Source: Desulfovibrio cuneatus DSM 11391 (lineage in GTDB: Bacteria > Desulfobacterota > Desulfovibrionia > Desulfovibrionales > Desulfovibrionaceae). Taken from it: a stretch of 64,000 nucleotides of DNA. Shown here piece after piece: positions 15,841 through 25,370 of this stretch (position 1 is its first letter; each line of letters opens with the position of its first letter). The stretch is taken from positions 62,001 to 126,000 of the forward strand of contig NZ_AUCY01000010.1 in assembly GCF_000430005.1 (NCBI RefSeq), given 5' to 3'. The notes under the pieces are model-generated. The model saw nothing but the letters and a program-made list of their open reading frames with translations, was not told where the DNA came from and made no database searches. The position numbers were made by a program, and so were the translations under genes.

Positions 15841-17264
15841 TTACAACGAATTGGGTGCAAAAACTGTGCAGCCGGGCCTTATGCAAGCAGGCATTATGCG
15901 CCGTGCTTGTGCTGCTCCTTTGCCTGCCTGCCCCCATTGCCCATGCATTTTGGGAATTCACGGTAAAAGACGAGGCAGAACTTGGCAAAAAGTTTAATAT
16001 TCTCGTTAAATCCCAACTCCCCCTGGTGCAAGACCCGGAAATAACAGCGTATATTGACGACCTTGTGGCACGGTTGGCCAAAACCATGCCAGCCCAGCCC
16101 TTTCCTTTTACTGCCAGTGTAGTGCGCCACAATGCGGTAAACGCCTTTGCCACCCCCGGTGGCTATGTATTTGTATTCACCGGGCTTATTCTTGCCATGA
16201 GCCATGAGGCTGAACTGGCCGGGGTGCTGGCCCACGAAATGGCCCACGTTACCCAGCGCCACATTGCCAGCCGCATTCAGCAAGGCCGGGTGGTGAGTAT
16301 TCTTTCCATAGTGGGGGCCCTTGCCGGGGCTTTCATGGGGGGGGAAGGCGGTTCCGCAGCCATGGCTGGCTCCATGGCCGCAGGCCAAGCTGCCATGCTC
16401 AGTTACAGCCGGGCAGATGAAAATGAAGCCGACCAAGTGGGCATGAACTACCTGACCAAGGCAGGGTTCAACCCCCAGGGCATGGGCGGCGCGTTCAAGG
16501 TGCTGGGCAGAAAACAAATTATGATGGGAAGCAAAATTCCTTCCTATTATTCCACCCACCCGGATATTCACCAGCGTACAGACAACATGGCCCAGCGCGT
16601 GGCCCGCCTGCCCGAAGGACAGCGTAAAAAGCCGGACAACGACGCACGCTTTCTGCGCATTCAAACCCTGGTGCGTGGGCGCTACAGCGACCCGGACATG
16701 GCCGAACGCGCTTTTGCCAACCAGCTTGAAAAAGGCCCTAACGCCCTGGCCCTTATGGGGCAAGGCATTTTGTGGTCGCGCCTCAACAGAATTAACGACG
16801 CCACAACCGCCTTTGCCAAAGCCATGGAACTGGCCCCAAAAAATGAGTTGATTATTCGGGAAGCAGGGCGCTTTCATTACACCAAAGGCAACCGCGACCA
16901 GGGCGTGGCCCTGCTGCGCCGCGCTGTGGAGATGGATAGCAACGATATTATGGCCCGCTATTACCTTGCCAGGGTGCAGGGGGATGAAGGCAAACTGAAC
17001 GAGGCCATTGCAAACACGCGCCTTGTGCTGCGGGCTGTGCCGGAAGACGTGGAACTGCATGAAATGTTGGCCCGCCTGCATGGGCAAAATAACCAGATGT
17101 TCCTGGCCTATTTACACATGGCCTACGCAGCGTTGTATTCCAATAATAAAATTAAAACAGCCCAACTCTATGAAAAGCTCAACGGCATGCCCAGGCAGGC
17201 TGAAGAAAAAAACCAGTTGGAACGCTTTCAAACAAGCTACAAAGAGCGGCGCGAATTCTGGTAG
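15825..17264 (+). CDS. M48-family periplasmic metalloprotease with TPR domain (BepA-like)
   Basis: 479 residues. A signal peptide spans roughly 1-40 (VLVLLLCLPAPIAHAFW). The zinc protease motif HEMAH lies near residue 142 in VLAHEMAHVTQRH, with the third ligand Glu in DENEADQVG near 203. Tetratricopeptide repeats fill the second half. This layout is that of BepA (YfgC), which degrades or assists misassembled outer-membrane proteins. AGAGGGTG precedes the start, supporting the overlap with cysS. Confidence 0.9.
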   Translation: MGHSLITTNWVQKLCSRALCKQALCAVLVLLLCLPAPIAHAFWEFTVKDEAELGKKFNILVKSQLPLVQDPEITAYIDDLVARLAKTMPAQPFPFTASVVRHNAVNAFATPGGYVFVFTGLILAMSHEAELAGVLAHEMAHVTQRHIASRIQQGRVVSILSIVGALAGAFMGGEGGSAAMAGSMAAGQAAMLSYSRADENEADQVGMNYLTKAGFNPQGMGGAFKVLGRKQIMMGSKIPSYYSTHPDIHQRTDNMAQRVARLPEGQRKKPDNDARFLRIQTLVRGRYSDPDMAERAFANQLEKGPNALALMGQGILWSRLNRINDATTAFAKAMELAPKNELIIREAGRFHYTKGNRDQGVALLRRAVEMDSNDIMARYYLARVQGDEGKLNEAIANTRLVLRAVPEDVELHEMLARLHGQNNQMFLAYLHMAYAALYSNNKIKTAQLYEKLNGMPRQAEEKNQLERFQTSYKERREFW

Positions 17265-17318
17265 TTCACTCCAACAAAACCGAATCGTCCTGAAGGACAC
17301 AATAGTTAAGAGGACTCC

Positions 17319-17870
17319 ATGCAACTTCGTGGTACAACAATTCTTGCGGTAAAAACGAACAATACCGTGGCCCTGGCAGGCGACGGTCAGGTTACCCTTG
17401 GTCAGGCTATTGTTATGAAGCACAGCGCAAAAAAAGTGCGCCGCCTGCACAAAGGTAACATTGTGGCGGGGTTTGCCGGTTCCACAGCAGACGCCTTTAC
17501 CCTGTTTGAACGGTTTGAAGCCAAGCTGGAAACCCACGGGGGCAACCTTGTGCGAGCCGCTGTGGAAATGGCAAAAGACTGGCGGCAAGACAAATACCTG
17601 CGCCGCCTGGAAGCCATGCTGCTGGTGGCAGACGCAACCACCATTCTCATCCTTTCCGGCACAGGGGACGTTATTGAACCAGACGACGGCATAGCAGCCA
17701 TTGGGAGCGGCGGGGCCTATGCCCTGGCCGCAGCCCGCGCCCTTACCCGCAACTGCCCGGATATGTCTGCAGAAGGCGTGGTGCGCAAAGCCATGGACAT
17801 TGCCGCTGAAATTTGTGTGTATACCAACACCCATGTCACGGTGGAAACCATTCCCCCAACAGAAGCGTAA
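17319..17870 (+). CDS. hslV: ATP-dependent protease subunit HslV (ClpQ)
   Basis: 183 residues, with AGAGGA before the start. The proteasome-like fold begins [11 protein letters not shown]: removal of five residues would expose the nucleophilic Thr6, compared with removal of only Met in E. coli. GDGQVT, the [12 protein letters not shown] segment near 128 and IYTN-like C-terminus ([11 protein letters not shown]) match. HslV forms a double hexameric chamber with the HslU ATPase. hslU is not next to it and is not in the window. ispE follows after eight bases. Confidence 0.95.
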   Translation: MQLRGTTILAVKTNNTVALAGDGQVTLGQAIVMKHSAKKVRRLHKGNIVAGFAGSTADAFTLFERFEAKLETHGGNLVRAAVEMAKDWRQDKYLRRLEAMLLVADATTILILSGTGDVIEPDDGIAAIGSGGAYALAAARALTRNCPDMSAEGVVRKAMDIAAEICVYTNTHVTVETIPPTEA

Positions 17871-17878
17871 AACAGCCC

Positions 17879-18868
17879 ATGCCCACAGCCTTTTCCCTTT
17901 GCCCTGAAAGCACGCACGAAACACCCCCCGCAGGCACTGCCACGCGCATTGTAACGGGCTGCAAAATCAATCTGTTTCTGCATGTGCTGGAACGGCTGGG
18001 AAACGGCTACCACACCCTTGAAAGCCTTTTTCTGCCCCTGCACACCCCCCACGACGTGCTTACCGTGCAACAGCTTCCTGAACAGGCCTTGGGGGGCCCA
18101 GGCACACCGCAAGGTGTACAGGCTGGGGGCGTAACGGGGGCAGGGAACCCGCCTGTGCTTACCTGCACGGCACAGGGCATACACCCGCACCACAATACAC
18201 TGACCAAGGCCTGGCACCTGTATGCCCAGGCCACAGGTTTTGCCCCTGCCCTTGCCCTGCACCTGGAAAAAATGGTCCCCATGGGGGCTGGCCTTGGGGG
18301 TGGCAGCGCCAATGCCGCTGGCCTGCTGCTGCATTTGCAACATCTGGCCCAGGCGGCAGGTGTTGCCCCCCTGCCCCACACAGCCTTAAATGCCATGGCT
18401 GCCAAAGTGGGGGCAGATGTACCCTTTTTCCTGCATAATGTGCCTGCCCTGGCCACAGGCATTGGGGAACAGCTTACCCCGGTAGCAAACCCTGTGGCAG
18501 GCTTGTGGCTGCTCCTTGTGTGCCCGGCAGTGGCCGTGAATACGGCCTGGGCATACAACGCTTTAGACACCTTAGGAAAAAAAATTTACGGAAAAAAAAG
18601 AAAGTGCTTGACTTATTCCGAGGTTCTGGATATTTCTTCCTTCGCTGACGGGGTGAAACCGCAGAACGATTTTGAACAAGTCGTTTTTCAAGAATTTCCA
18701 AAGCTTTATACCATAAAGCAGGAACTTGAAGCTGCGGGAGCTATCTATGCACTCATGAGTGGTAGCGGGTCGAGTTTATTTGGCCTGTTCCGCACTGAAG
18801 AGCAAGCCCGAAAAGCGTCGCAGTCCGCCGCAGTGGGTGAGCATATCACTTATTTGCAGGCTGTATAA
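17879..18868 (+). CDS. ispE: 4-diphosphocytidyl-2-C-methyl-D-erythritol kinase
   Basis: 329 residues from the ATG at 17879, eight bases after hslV. The GHMP kinase ATP loop PMGAGLGGGSANAAG lies near residue 137. CKINLFLHVLERLGNGYHTLES near residue 30 is the conserved IspE start. MSGSGSSLFGLF near 290 is motif 3. It phosphorylates CDP-ME in the MEP isoprenoid pathway. A Gly/Thr-rich insertion (about residues 75-98) lengthens it relative to the usual 285. Its stop is five bases before the tRNA. Confidence 0.93.
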   Translation: MPTAFSLCPESTHETPPAGTATRIVTGCKINLFLHVLERLGNGYHTLESLFLPLHTPHDVLTVQQLPEQALGGPGTPQGVQAGGVTGAGNPPVLTCTAQGIHPHHNTLTKAWHLYAQATGFAPALALHLEKMVPMGAGLGGGSANAAGLLLHLQHLAQAAGVAPLPHTALNAMAAKVGADVPFFLHNVPALATGIGEQLTPVANPVAGLWLLLVCPAVAVNTAWAYNALDTLGKKIYGKKRKCLTYSEVLDISSFADGVKPQNDFEQVVFQEFPKLYTIKQELEAAGAIYALMSGSGSSLFGLFRTEEQARKASQSAAVGEHITYLQAV

Positions 18869-18873
18869 AATGC

Positions 18874-18949
18874 AGGGGTGTAGCCAAGTTGGTAAGGCAC
18901 CGGGTTTTGGTCCCGTCATCCGAGGGTTCGAGTCCTTCCGCCCCTGCCA
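18874..18949 (+). tRNA. tRNA-Gln (anticodon TTG)
   Basis: A 76-base cloverleaf: acceptor AGGGGTG pairs with CGCCCCT, D-stem GCC/GGC, anticodon loop TTTTGGT with anticodon TTG (reads CAA), variable loop CATCC, T-stem GAGGG/CCTTC around TTCGAGT. CCA is encoded. The first anticodon-stem pair is a C-T mismatch. It starts five bases after ispE. Confidence 0.95.
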
Positions 18950-18965
18950 AAAATTACTGAAAACT

Positions 18966-18998
18966 ACCGCCGCAATACTCTTGGGGCGGTTTTTTTCT
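18966..18998 (+). terminator. Intrinsic terminator after tRNA-Gln
   Basis: ACCGCC at 18966-18971 pairs with GGCGGT at 18985-18990, followed by a run of T. Confidence 0.85.
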
Positions 18999-19053
18999 TT
19001 TTGGCGTTGTGAAATTTTTTGCCATCAACACTTAGCCGTGGAAGCGCACTGCC

Positions 19054-19995
19054 ATGCAAGGTCCCCTCAAGATACTTACCGGCACATCCAACCCCGCCCT
19101 CGCCAACGCCATATGCGAGCACTTGCAGTGTTCCCTTACCCCGGCCATGTGCGAAACCTTTAGTGATGGTGAAATTCGTGTTGAAGTAGGCGACAATGTG
19201 CGCGGGTGTGACGTATTCGTCATTCAGCCCACATGTGCCCCTGTTAACTTCAACCTTATGCAACTGTGCCTGTTGCTGGACGCCCTCAAGCGCGCCAGCG
19301 TGGGCCGGGTAACGGCTGTGGTGCCTTACTACGGCTATGCCCGCCAAGACAGAAAAGTGAGCCCCCGTGCGCCCATTAGCGCCAAAATGGTGGCAGATTT
19401 TCTGGAAGCTGCCGGCATGCACCGCCTTGTTACCGTAGACCTGCACGCAGGCCAGATTCAGGGCTTCTTTAACGGCCCGGTGGACAACCTGTTTGCTGGC
19501 CCTGTTATGCTTGACCACATTCGCCAGCTTGGTAAAGAATTTGTGGTGGTTTCCCCCGATGCTGGTGGTGTAGAGCGCGCCCGTGCCTATGCCAAGCGCA
19601 TGGGAGCTGGCCTTGCCATTATTGACAAACGCCGCGACCGCCCCAACCAGGCCAGCGCCATGCACGTAATTGGCGATGTGCAAGGCAAAGCCGCCCTCAT
19701 TGTGGACGACATGGTAGACACGGCAGGCACCATGGTGGCAGCAGGCGAAGTACTGCTGAAAAATGGTGCTACAGAAGTTATGGCCTGCGCAACCCACCCT
19801 GTGCTTTCAGGCCCAGCCCTGGACCGCCTGTGTAATTCCGCATTTTCCCAAATTTTCGTTACAGACACCATTCCTCTTGGTGACAAACAGCAAATTTGCT
19901 CCAAAATCAAAGTGATTTCGGTAGCAGGCCTTCTGGCCAAAGCAATTCGTAACATTCATACTGAATCCTCCGTCAGTGTCCTTTTTAATGAATAA
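19054..19995 (+). CDS. prs: Ribose-phosphate pyrophosphokinase (PRPP synthetase)
   Basis: 313 residues, the normal family length. [11 protein letters not shown] opens the first domain, [10 protein letters not shown] near residue 96 is the flexible ATP loop, HAGQIQGFF with the preceding VDLHAG near 130 gives the metal site, and [13 protein letters not shown] near 220 is the PRPP loop. It makes PRPP from ribose 5-phosphate and ATP for nucleotide, His and Trp synthesis. It provides the PRPP used by hpt; PhnN offers a second route. rplY follows. Confidence 0.97.
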   Translation: MQGPLKILTGTSNPALANAICEHLQCSLTPAMCETFSDGEIRVEVGDNVRGCDVFVIQPTCAPVNFNLMQLCLLLDALKRASVGRVTAVVPYYGYARQDRKVSPRAPISAKMVADFLEAAGMHRLVTVDLHAGQIQGFFNGPVDNLFAGPVMLDHIRQLGKEFVVVSPDAGGVERARAYAKRMGAGLAIIDKRRDRPNQASAMHVIGDVQGKAALIVDDMVDTAGTMVAAGEVLLKNGATEVMACATHPVLSGPALDRLCNSAFSQIFVTDTIPLGDKQQICSKIKVISVAGLLAKAIRNIHTESSVSVLFNE

Positions 19996-20004
19996 CAGCC
20001 TTTT

Positions 20005-20036
20005 TTCACCTAAAGAGTATATGTACTCTAAGTGAA
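20005..20036 (+). other. Stem-loop between prs and rplY
   Basis: TTCACCTAAAGAGTA pairs with TACTCTAAGTGAA around TATG with small bulges. No T-tract follows, so it may be a processing or stabilising hairpin between the two genes. Confidence 0.45.
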
Positions 20037-20105
20037 TCTGTTCTTATTAAAAAGGTCCGTCAGCAACGGCGCTCCGTCATGGCTGAGGTTCCCAAGGAGA
20101 AACAC

Positions 20106-20702
20106 ATGTCCCGACTGCAACTGAAAGCAACTGTTCGCACCACCAAGGGTAAAAACGCATGCCGCAAACTGCGCGCCGTAGGGCAAATTCCGGCTGTATT
20201 CTACACCCCTGAAGGCAAAACCGCTTCTGTACAGGTGCGTGAATCTGAACTGATGCGTGTATACAACACCACTGGCCGTACTGCCATTTTCGACCTGGAA
20301 ATTGACGACAACGGCAAAACCACCACCTGCCCCTGTCTGGTGTGGGACGCAGAATACTACCCCACCAAGCAGCGCTTCCAGCACGTTGACTTTTACGGCG
20401 TGGACATGAACAAAGAAGTGCGCGTGCGCGTACCCCTTGAGTTTGTGGGCACACCCAAGGGTGTAAAAGTGGGTGGTAAAATGGACCTGTACCGCGACCA
20501 GATTCATATTTTCTGCAAGCCTGGCGATTTGGTACAAAAAGTTGTGGTTGATATCAACAAGTTTGACATCAACACAGGCATGCGCATTGCTGACCTGCCC
20601 CTGCCCCAGGGCGTGCGTGCCAGCTTTGACGACAACTACCCCATTCTGTTTGTGGCTGCCCCTGGCGGCGCGCCTGAAGAAGACACAAAGGGCGGCAAGT
20701 AA
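20106..20702 (+). CDS. rplY: 50S ribosomal protein L25 (CTC form)
   Basis: 198 residues from the ATG at 20106, which has AAGGAG six bases upstream; an in-frame ATG at 20079 lacks one. The N-terminal domain binding 5S rRNA (KATVRTTKGKNACRKLRAVGQIPAVFY) is followed by the extended TL5-type C-terminal beta domain, ending PEEDTKGGK. The long CTC form also relates to general stress proteins. prs-rplY is a common order in bacteria. An intrinsic terminator follows. Confidence 0.95.
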   Translation: MSRLQLKATVRTTKGKNACRKLRAVGQIPAVFYTPEGKTASVQVRESELMRVYNTTGRTAIFDLEIDDNGKTTTCPCLVWDAEYYPTKQRFQHVDFYGVDMNKEVRVRVPLEFVGTPKGVKVGGKMDLYRDQIHIFCKPGDLVQKVVVDINKFDINTGMRIADLPLPQGVRASFDDNYPILFVAAPGGAPEEDTKGGK

Positions 20703-20728
20703 CACCTGCTGCTTCCTGAATACAACAA

Positions 20729-20757
20729 AGGCCGGGCTTGTCCCGGCTTTTATTGTT
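20729..20757 (+). terminator. Intrinsic terminator after rplY
   Basis: GCCGGG at 20731-20736 pairs with CCCGGC at 20742-20747, then TTTTATTGTTT. Confidence 0.8.
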
Positions 20758-20951
20758 TAGGAAAACGCCTTCAGCCCCTCCCCCATGGCCTACTGGCTCC
20801 TCAGGGACCACTGCTCAAGTGGCACTGCTCAGCCCCATGCCCAGGCAAGTGAAAATCCCATGTTTGAAGAAAGCACATAATCCACACATTTTACAGGACA
20901 AATGAATTCTAATTATGGGTGGATTATGGTCTTTTTACTTTGCCACAAGAC

Positions 20952-20980
20952 ATAGGGAAACACGTAAACAGTGTTTCCCT
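20952..20980. repeat. Inverted repeat AGGGAAACAC/GTGTTTCCCT
   Basis: A perfect 10-base inverted repeat around a 7-base loop, 135 bases before ppaC. Its arms resemble the ends of the hairpin-element family and it could be a minimal relative, or an operator. The rest of the 411-base gap between rplY and ppaC shows only the rplY terminator. Confidence 0.5.
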
Positions 20981-21113
20981 TATAAAAAAATCCAGAAAAA
21001 CCGCAGGAAGGACTTGGCAAGCAAAGCACTTTGTGCTATTTTACACAAATTCAAGCGGCATATTTTTGCGCGACTTGCGCATGCACTCCCCAAATTCCTT
21101 ACGGAGGAAACTC

Positions 21114-22028
21114 ATGGCAGCTCTTGTCATCGGTCACAAAAACCCGGACACCGATAGCGTTATTTCCGCCATTGCGGTTGCAGACCTTATGTCAAAACGC
21201 GGTACAGCTTGCCAGGCTGCTGCCCAGGGCGCACCCACTCCTGAAACCGTATTTGTTCTGGAAAAATTTGGGCTGAAGGCACCGGAAGTAGTTACTTCTG
21301 TTGCTGGTAAGCAAGTAGTGCTGGTTGACCATTCCGACCTGCCCCAGGCCCCGGCCGACCTGAAAGATGCAGAATTGATTGCTGTGGTAGACCACCACAA
21401 ACTGGGCGATGTAACCACTTCCAGCCCACTGCTTATGTGGGTTTGGCCTGTGGGCTGCACCTGCACTGTCATTAAAAACATGTACGACTTTTACGGCATT
21501 GAAATTCCCAAAAATATTGCCGGTGGCCTGCTCTGCGCCATTCTTTCCGACACCGTTATCTTCAAGTCCCCCACCACCACGGATGAAGACAAGAAAGCTG
21601 TGGAAGGCCTGGCAAAAATTGCTGGCGTAACAGACTACAAAGCCCTTGGCATGGATATGTTCAAGGTAAAATCTGCTGTAGACGGCGTGCCCGCCCGCGA
21701 CCTTGTGTTCCGCGACTACAAAGACTTTGACATGAGCGGCAAAAAAGTGGGCATTGGCCAGCTTGAAGTTATCGACCTTGCCATGCTGGACGGCATTAAA
21801 GCCGAACTGGCAGCCGAGCTTGCAAAGGTAAAGGGCGAAGGCCGCCACAGCGCCTTCCTGCTGCTTACCGACATCATGAAAGAAGGCTCGGAAATGCTTA
21901 TTTGCACAGACTGCCCTGATATTGTGGAAAAAGCCTTTGGTGTAAAAGCCGACAAAAGCGTGTGGCTGCCCAAAGTAATGAGCCGCAAAAAAGACGTTGT
22001 GCCCAAGTTTGAAGCTGCTTTTAAATAA
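21114..22028 (+). CDS. ppaC: Manganese-dependent inorganic pyrophosphatase (family II)
   Basis: 304 residues from the ATG at 21114, which has GGAGG upstream; the frame is open for 65 codons further but without a site. DHH-superfamily metal motifs are seen: GHKNPDTDSVISA near residue 7, VDHSDLPQ near 74 and VVDHHKLGD near 95. The DHHA2 substrate motif is SRKKD near the C-terminus. It hydrolyses PPi, pulling forward biosynthesis and, in sulfate reducers, ATP sulfurylase. A terminator follows. Confidence 0.95.
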   Translation: MAALVIGHKNPDTDSVISAIAVADLMSKRGTACQAAAQGAPTPETVFVLEKFGLKAPEVVTSVAGKQVVLVDHSDLPQAPADLKDAELIAVVDHHKLGDVTTSSPLLMWVWPVGCTCTVIKNMYDFYGIEIPKNIAGGLLCAILSDTVIFKSPTTTDEDKKAVEGLAKIAGVTDYKALGMDMFKVKSAVDGVPARDLVFRDYKDFDMSGKKVGIGQLEVIDLAMLDGIKAELAAELAKVKGEGRHSAFLLLTDIMKEGSEMLICTDCPDIVEKAFGVKADKSVWLPKVMSRKKDVVPKFEAAFK

Positions 22029-22050
22029 GCACCTGCTGCCATGTATTGTA

Positions 22051-22076
22051 AAAGGCCGCCCTTGGGGCGGCCTTTT
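22051..22076 (+). terminator. Intrinsic terminator after ppaC
   Basis: AAAGGCCGCC pairs with GGCGGCCTTTT around a short loop, 25 bases after the ppaC stop. Confidence 0.75.
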
Positions 22077-22181
22077 CGCGTTATTGCTTCGTGCTGCCCT
22101 GTAGCACCATGTTGGCACTCTTCCCCAGGGGAGCACACGTTCCCACTTGATTCTCATCCCCCCGCAGTATACACTGCTAGG

Positions 22182-23195
22182 ATGCGTATATATTACCACA
22201 TTAGCAAATATATCAGCCACAGCACGGCCGGGGTTGCCTTCATTCGTGCCTTACGTGCAAACGGGGTTGAAGTTCTCACCGGGGAAAGTGATGCGACAGG
22301 CTGCCAAGCCGCTATCATTCACGACGACCCCTTGCACCTGCCCATTCTGTTTAGCCAGCGCCCAGATGTGGCGGGGCTGCCCTTTGCGGCTTATGCGGTG
22401 TGGGAAGGAAGCGAACTACCCGCCAGCTACCCGGAACTGTTGGCCCCTGCCGCCCAGGTTTGGACATGTTCGCACTTCAGCCAAAGCCTTTTTTTACCCC
22501 ATTTGCCAAACACCCATGTGGTGCCACACATTGTGACGCGGCCTGTTCCTTCCGCAGCAGACGTGCGCTATGCCAGGGAAGCCACCGGTGCAGACGATGG
22601 GGCCATTCTGTTTTTCTCTATTATTGACGGCTTAAACCCCAGAAAAAACCTGGAAGGGCTTCTTGCCGCATTCAATGCCTTGCGCACCAGGGTTTGTGTG
22701 CCTGTGCGCCTGGTGATAAAGCAATATCGTGTTACCCTTCCGTTGCAGCATATTCCCGGTGTTCGCAGCATGGAAGGAGACCTGACCCCAGGCCAAATAG
22801 GTGCCTTGCACGCCATTTCCCATGCCTATGTCAGTGCGCACCACGCTGAAGGCTGGGGCCTGGGACTTTCTGAAGCCATGGCCTTTGGCAAGCCCGTTAT
22901 TGCCACAGGCTATTCCGGGAACATGGAATTTATGGACGCAAGCAACAGTATTCCCCTGCCATACACCATGGTTCCCGTTTCCCAGCGCATGTGTTCCCTG
23001 CTCCCTGTGTTTACCCCGCAAATGCATTGGGCCGACGTGGACATACGCAGAATGACAGACGCCATGAAACTTGTGGTAGACAAACGCCTGCCCACAGAGA
23101 TGTGCCGCAATGCCGCAGCCATTACCCAGCGCTTTTCCCAAGAACTCATTGGTGCGCATATGCACTCCCTTCTCCAACAATTTGCAACGCCATAA
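22182..23195 (+). CDS. Glycosyltransferase, GT4/GT1-like
   Basis: 337 residues from the ATG at 22182. The C-terminal Rossmann domain has the GT4 donor-site pattern: HHAEGWGLGLSEAMAFGKPVIATGYSG, with the conserved E-x7-E arrangement near residues 220-235. LNPRKNLEGLLAAF near 150 is the nucleotide-binding loop. It probably transfers a sugar from an NDP-sugar to a surface glycan in the cytoplasm. Acceptor and sugar are unknown. A second, unrelated-length GT4 gene lies at 25371. Confidence 0.82.
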   Translation: MRIYYHISKYISHSTAGVAFIRALRANGVEVLTGESDATGCQAAIIHDDPLHLPILFSQRPDVAGLPFAAYAVWEGSELPASYPELLAPAAQVWTCSHFSQSLFLPHLPNTHVVPHIVTRPVPSAADVRYAREATGADDGAILFFSIIDGLNPRKNLEGLLAAFNALRTRVCVPVRLVIKQYRVTLPLQHIPGVRSMEGDLTPGQIGALHAISHAYVSAHHAEGWGLGLSEAMAFGKPVIATGYSGNMEFMDASNSIPLPYTMVPVSQRMCSLLPVFTPQMHWADVDIRRMTDAMKLVVDKRLPTEMCRNAAAITQRFSQELIGAHMHSLLQQFATP

Positions 23196-23202
23196 CGTTG
23201 TT

Positions 23203-24525
23203 TTACCGAAGCGCTCGGTTTTCCCGAACCCAGCGCACAAGCCCCTCCATCTCTTGCAGCAGTAGCGGGTAATCAATGGTGGTATAGCGGCCATCCTGGT
23301 ACACAATGCGCCCGTCCACTACTGTCAGGCACACTTCATGGGCTGAAGCGGCATACACCACCTGGGAAACCGGGGTAAAACAGGGCTGCATGTTGGGGCG
23401 GCGCATATCCAAAGCAATCACATCTGCCGGGGCCCCCGGTTGCAAGCAACCAAGGCCTTCCCAGGCCAGGGCCGTGGCCCCACCCAAAGTTGCCATGTCC
23501 AGCACGGCCTGGGCTGGCACAAGGGTGGGGTTTTGCCCCACAACTTTGTGCAGCAAAGCACACTCATTCATTTCAGCAAACATGTTCAGGGCGTTATTGC
23601 TGGCAGCGCCATCCGTACCCAGGGCCACAGGTACCCCTGCCGCCAGCAAGGCTGGCACCGGGGCCACGCCAGAGGCCAACTTCATGTTACTTTTGGGGTT
23701 ATGCACCACGCATACCCCCCGCTGGGCTAACAGGGCTATTTCTTCAGGCAACAGCTCAACGCCATGGGCAATGCTGGTGCCCGGCATCAAAAGCCCCAGG
23801 CGTTCAGCATAGGCCACAGGCCGCAGCCCATGCAGACTCTGGCTTTGCTCTGTTTCCGTGGCTGTTTCCGCAAGGTGAATGTGCAGGGGCAGGTTATGCT
23901 GGTGGGCAAAAGCCATGCACCGTTCCAGCAATGGGGCTGTGGTGGTGTACACACTGTGCGGGGCCACCACAAGGCGCACCCGTTCATGCCCTTGCCAGTA
24001 TTTTACCTGTTCTTGCAGCAAGGCAAATGCCTCTTCTTCCGTGGCATAGGCCGGGGAAGGGAAGGAAAAAATTCCCTCCCCTACCCGCGCTTTTATGCCA
24101 GCAGCCCCCATGGCCCTGCTGGCCGCCTGGGTGAACAAATACATATCCTGGCAGGCGGTAGTGCCTGTGGCCAACATTTCCGCGCAGCCAAGCAGGGTGC
24201 CAATTTCCACAATTTCTTCTGTCAGGTGTTTTTCCACAGGGAAAATATGGTTGGTCAGCCAGTCCATGAGGGGTAAATCATCTGCCATGCCGCGCAAAAA
24301 GGTCATGGCAGCATGGGTGTGCCCGTTTACCAGTCCGGGCATAAGCAGGGTATGCTCAAGGTGCACGGTGTTGCCTGCCGTACATTGCTCAAAGCTGGCA
24401 GCAGGGCCAAGGGCCGCCACCTTGCCCTGGGAAATGGCCAGGCAGGCATCTTCCAGCACCTCACGGGAGCTATTTTGGGTCAGTATATATTTGGCAAAGA
24501 GCAGCATGTCATATTGTGGGTGCAT
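23203..24525 (-). CDS. mtaD: 5-methylthioadenosine / S-adenosylhomocysteine deaminase
   Basis: 440 residues from the ATG at 24525 with AGGAGG upstream. Amidohydrolase metal ligands are present: GLVNGHTHAAMTFLRG (HxH near residue 67), HIHLAET, AHGVEL and GTDGAASNN. The pattern matches MTA/SAH deaminases, which convert SAH to S-inosylhomocysteine or MTA to methylthioinosine. That would clear the methylation by-product SAH. A chlorohydrolase/guanine deaminase role is less likely. It converges with the glycosyltransferase upstream in the window (7-base gap). Confidence 0.88.
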   Translation of the reverse strand: MHPQYDMLLFAKYILTQNSSREVLEDACLAISQGKVAALGPAASFEQCTAGNTVHLEHTLLMPGLVNGHTHAAMTFLRGMADDLPLMDWLTNHIFPVEKHLTEEIVEIGTLLGCAEMLATGTTACQDMYLFTQAASRAMGAAGIKARVGEGIFSFPSPAYATEEEAFALLQEQVKYWQGHERVRLVVAPHSVYTTTAPLLERCMAFAHQHNLPLHIHLAETATETEQSQSLHGLRPVAYAERLGLLMPGTSIAHGVELLPEEIALLAQRGVCVVHNPKSNMKLASGVAPVPALLAAGVPVALGTDGAASNNALNMFAEMNECALLHKVVGQNPTLVPAQAVLDMATLGGATALAWEGLGCLQPGAPADVIALDMRRPNMQPCFTPVSQVVYAASAHEVCLTVVDGRIVYQDGRYTTIDYPLLLQEMEGLVRWVRENRALR

Positions 24526-24700
24526 GGGGCCTCCTGTAGTTGCGAATAGCAAGGGGAACAAATTGCAATCCTTGAATTATACCTGCACAGCGGGCGCTTT
24601 TCAAAGAAAAAATAGCATGCGGCAAAACACGGCCGATGGAACCGGCGTTTGCTTAATACTCATGCGTGGCAAAATATCACAGGCAAACCGGGCAAGTACC

Positions 24701-24729
24701 TTGTCAAGCACGGAAAAACTGTCTAAGAT
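24701..24729 (+). promoter_or_regulatory. Candidate sigma-70 promoter
   Basis: TTGTCA at 24701-24706 and TAAGAT at 24724-24729 are 17 bases apart, 127 bases before the gene at 24856. The rest of the 330-base gap is unremarkable. Confidence 0.4.
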
Positions 24730-24855
24730 GCTTACTCTCTCAATAGCGCAGAAGAACCTCTTTTCCCTGCAAGCCGCCTTGCACACACAATGCCAGCAAG
24801 GCACTGGGCAATGCAACCAAAATTGTGCTTGTGGCACAAGGCAAAACGAGCAAAC

Positions 24856-25293
24856 ATGAAAACAGACCAAAGGCGCCAGCTTGTATTTACCACCCTTATG
24901 GGGCGCTTTGCCAGCAACCATGCACGCCGCCACGAAGCATTAAGCGACGTGCTGGGCCTTACCGTGCCGGGGGTAGACGAAACCGCCGCCCAGAACATTG
25001 CACGCCTGGTACCCATGCTGCCTCAAAGTTTGTATGAAAAATGGGTAAACCTGTTTTGCGACACCTTTTTTGCCACCACACCAGAAAGCCAACTGACCCA
25101 TTTATGCACCCCAGGGGAAGAAAATGAAGCCGTGCTGGCTTTGGTGTTCCTCATGTTTATGGAATCTGCCCGCATGGAACAGACAATTGCGGAAGATTTA
25201 CGCACCCTGGGCATTGCCGTGGGGAACAACGATGAGGAAGGAACAGCCCTTGGCTTGTGGTTGCGACAAAAAATGACAGCAGGCAGCCACTAA
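24856..25293 (+). CDS. Conserved-looking hypothetical protein
   Basis: 145 residues from the ATG at 24856; a longer frame upstream has no ribosome site. It is predicted mostly alpha-helical (e.g. NHARRHEALSDVLGLT, LALVFLMFMESARMEQTIAEDL), without signal peptide, membrane segment or known motif. It probably is a cytoplasmic soluble protein. The codon use resembles its neighbours. It is followed directly by a degenerate hairpin-element end and then a glycosyltransferase gene. I do not recognise the family. Confidence 0.6.
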   Translation: MKTDQRRQLVFTTLMGRFASNHARRHEALSDVLGLTVPGVDETAAQNIARLVPMLPQSLYEKWVNLFCDTFFATTPESQLTHLCTPGEENEAVLALVFLMFMESARMEQTIAEDLRTLGIAVGNNDEEGTALGLWLRQKMTAGSH

Positions 25294-25325
25294 GGAAACA
25301 CTGCGTTATTACGCTTTGAAAGCGC
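25294..25325 (+). repeat. Degenerate hairpin-element left end at stop codon
   Basis: GGAAACACTGCGTTATTACG starts immediately after the TAA of the preceding gene and resembles the family left end with several changes. No right end is seen before 25371. Confidence 0.5.
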
Positions 25326-25370
25326 GGCTCCACTTACCTTCAATCCCAGCCAGGTGCTGCACACATACGT

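Noticed and set aside
15894-17087. 397-codon open frame on the minus strand opposite the M48 protease
   Set aside because: It is the complement of a gene with a clear signal peptide, HExxH motif and TPR repeats; the minus-strand product shows no domain pattern.
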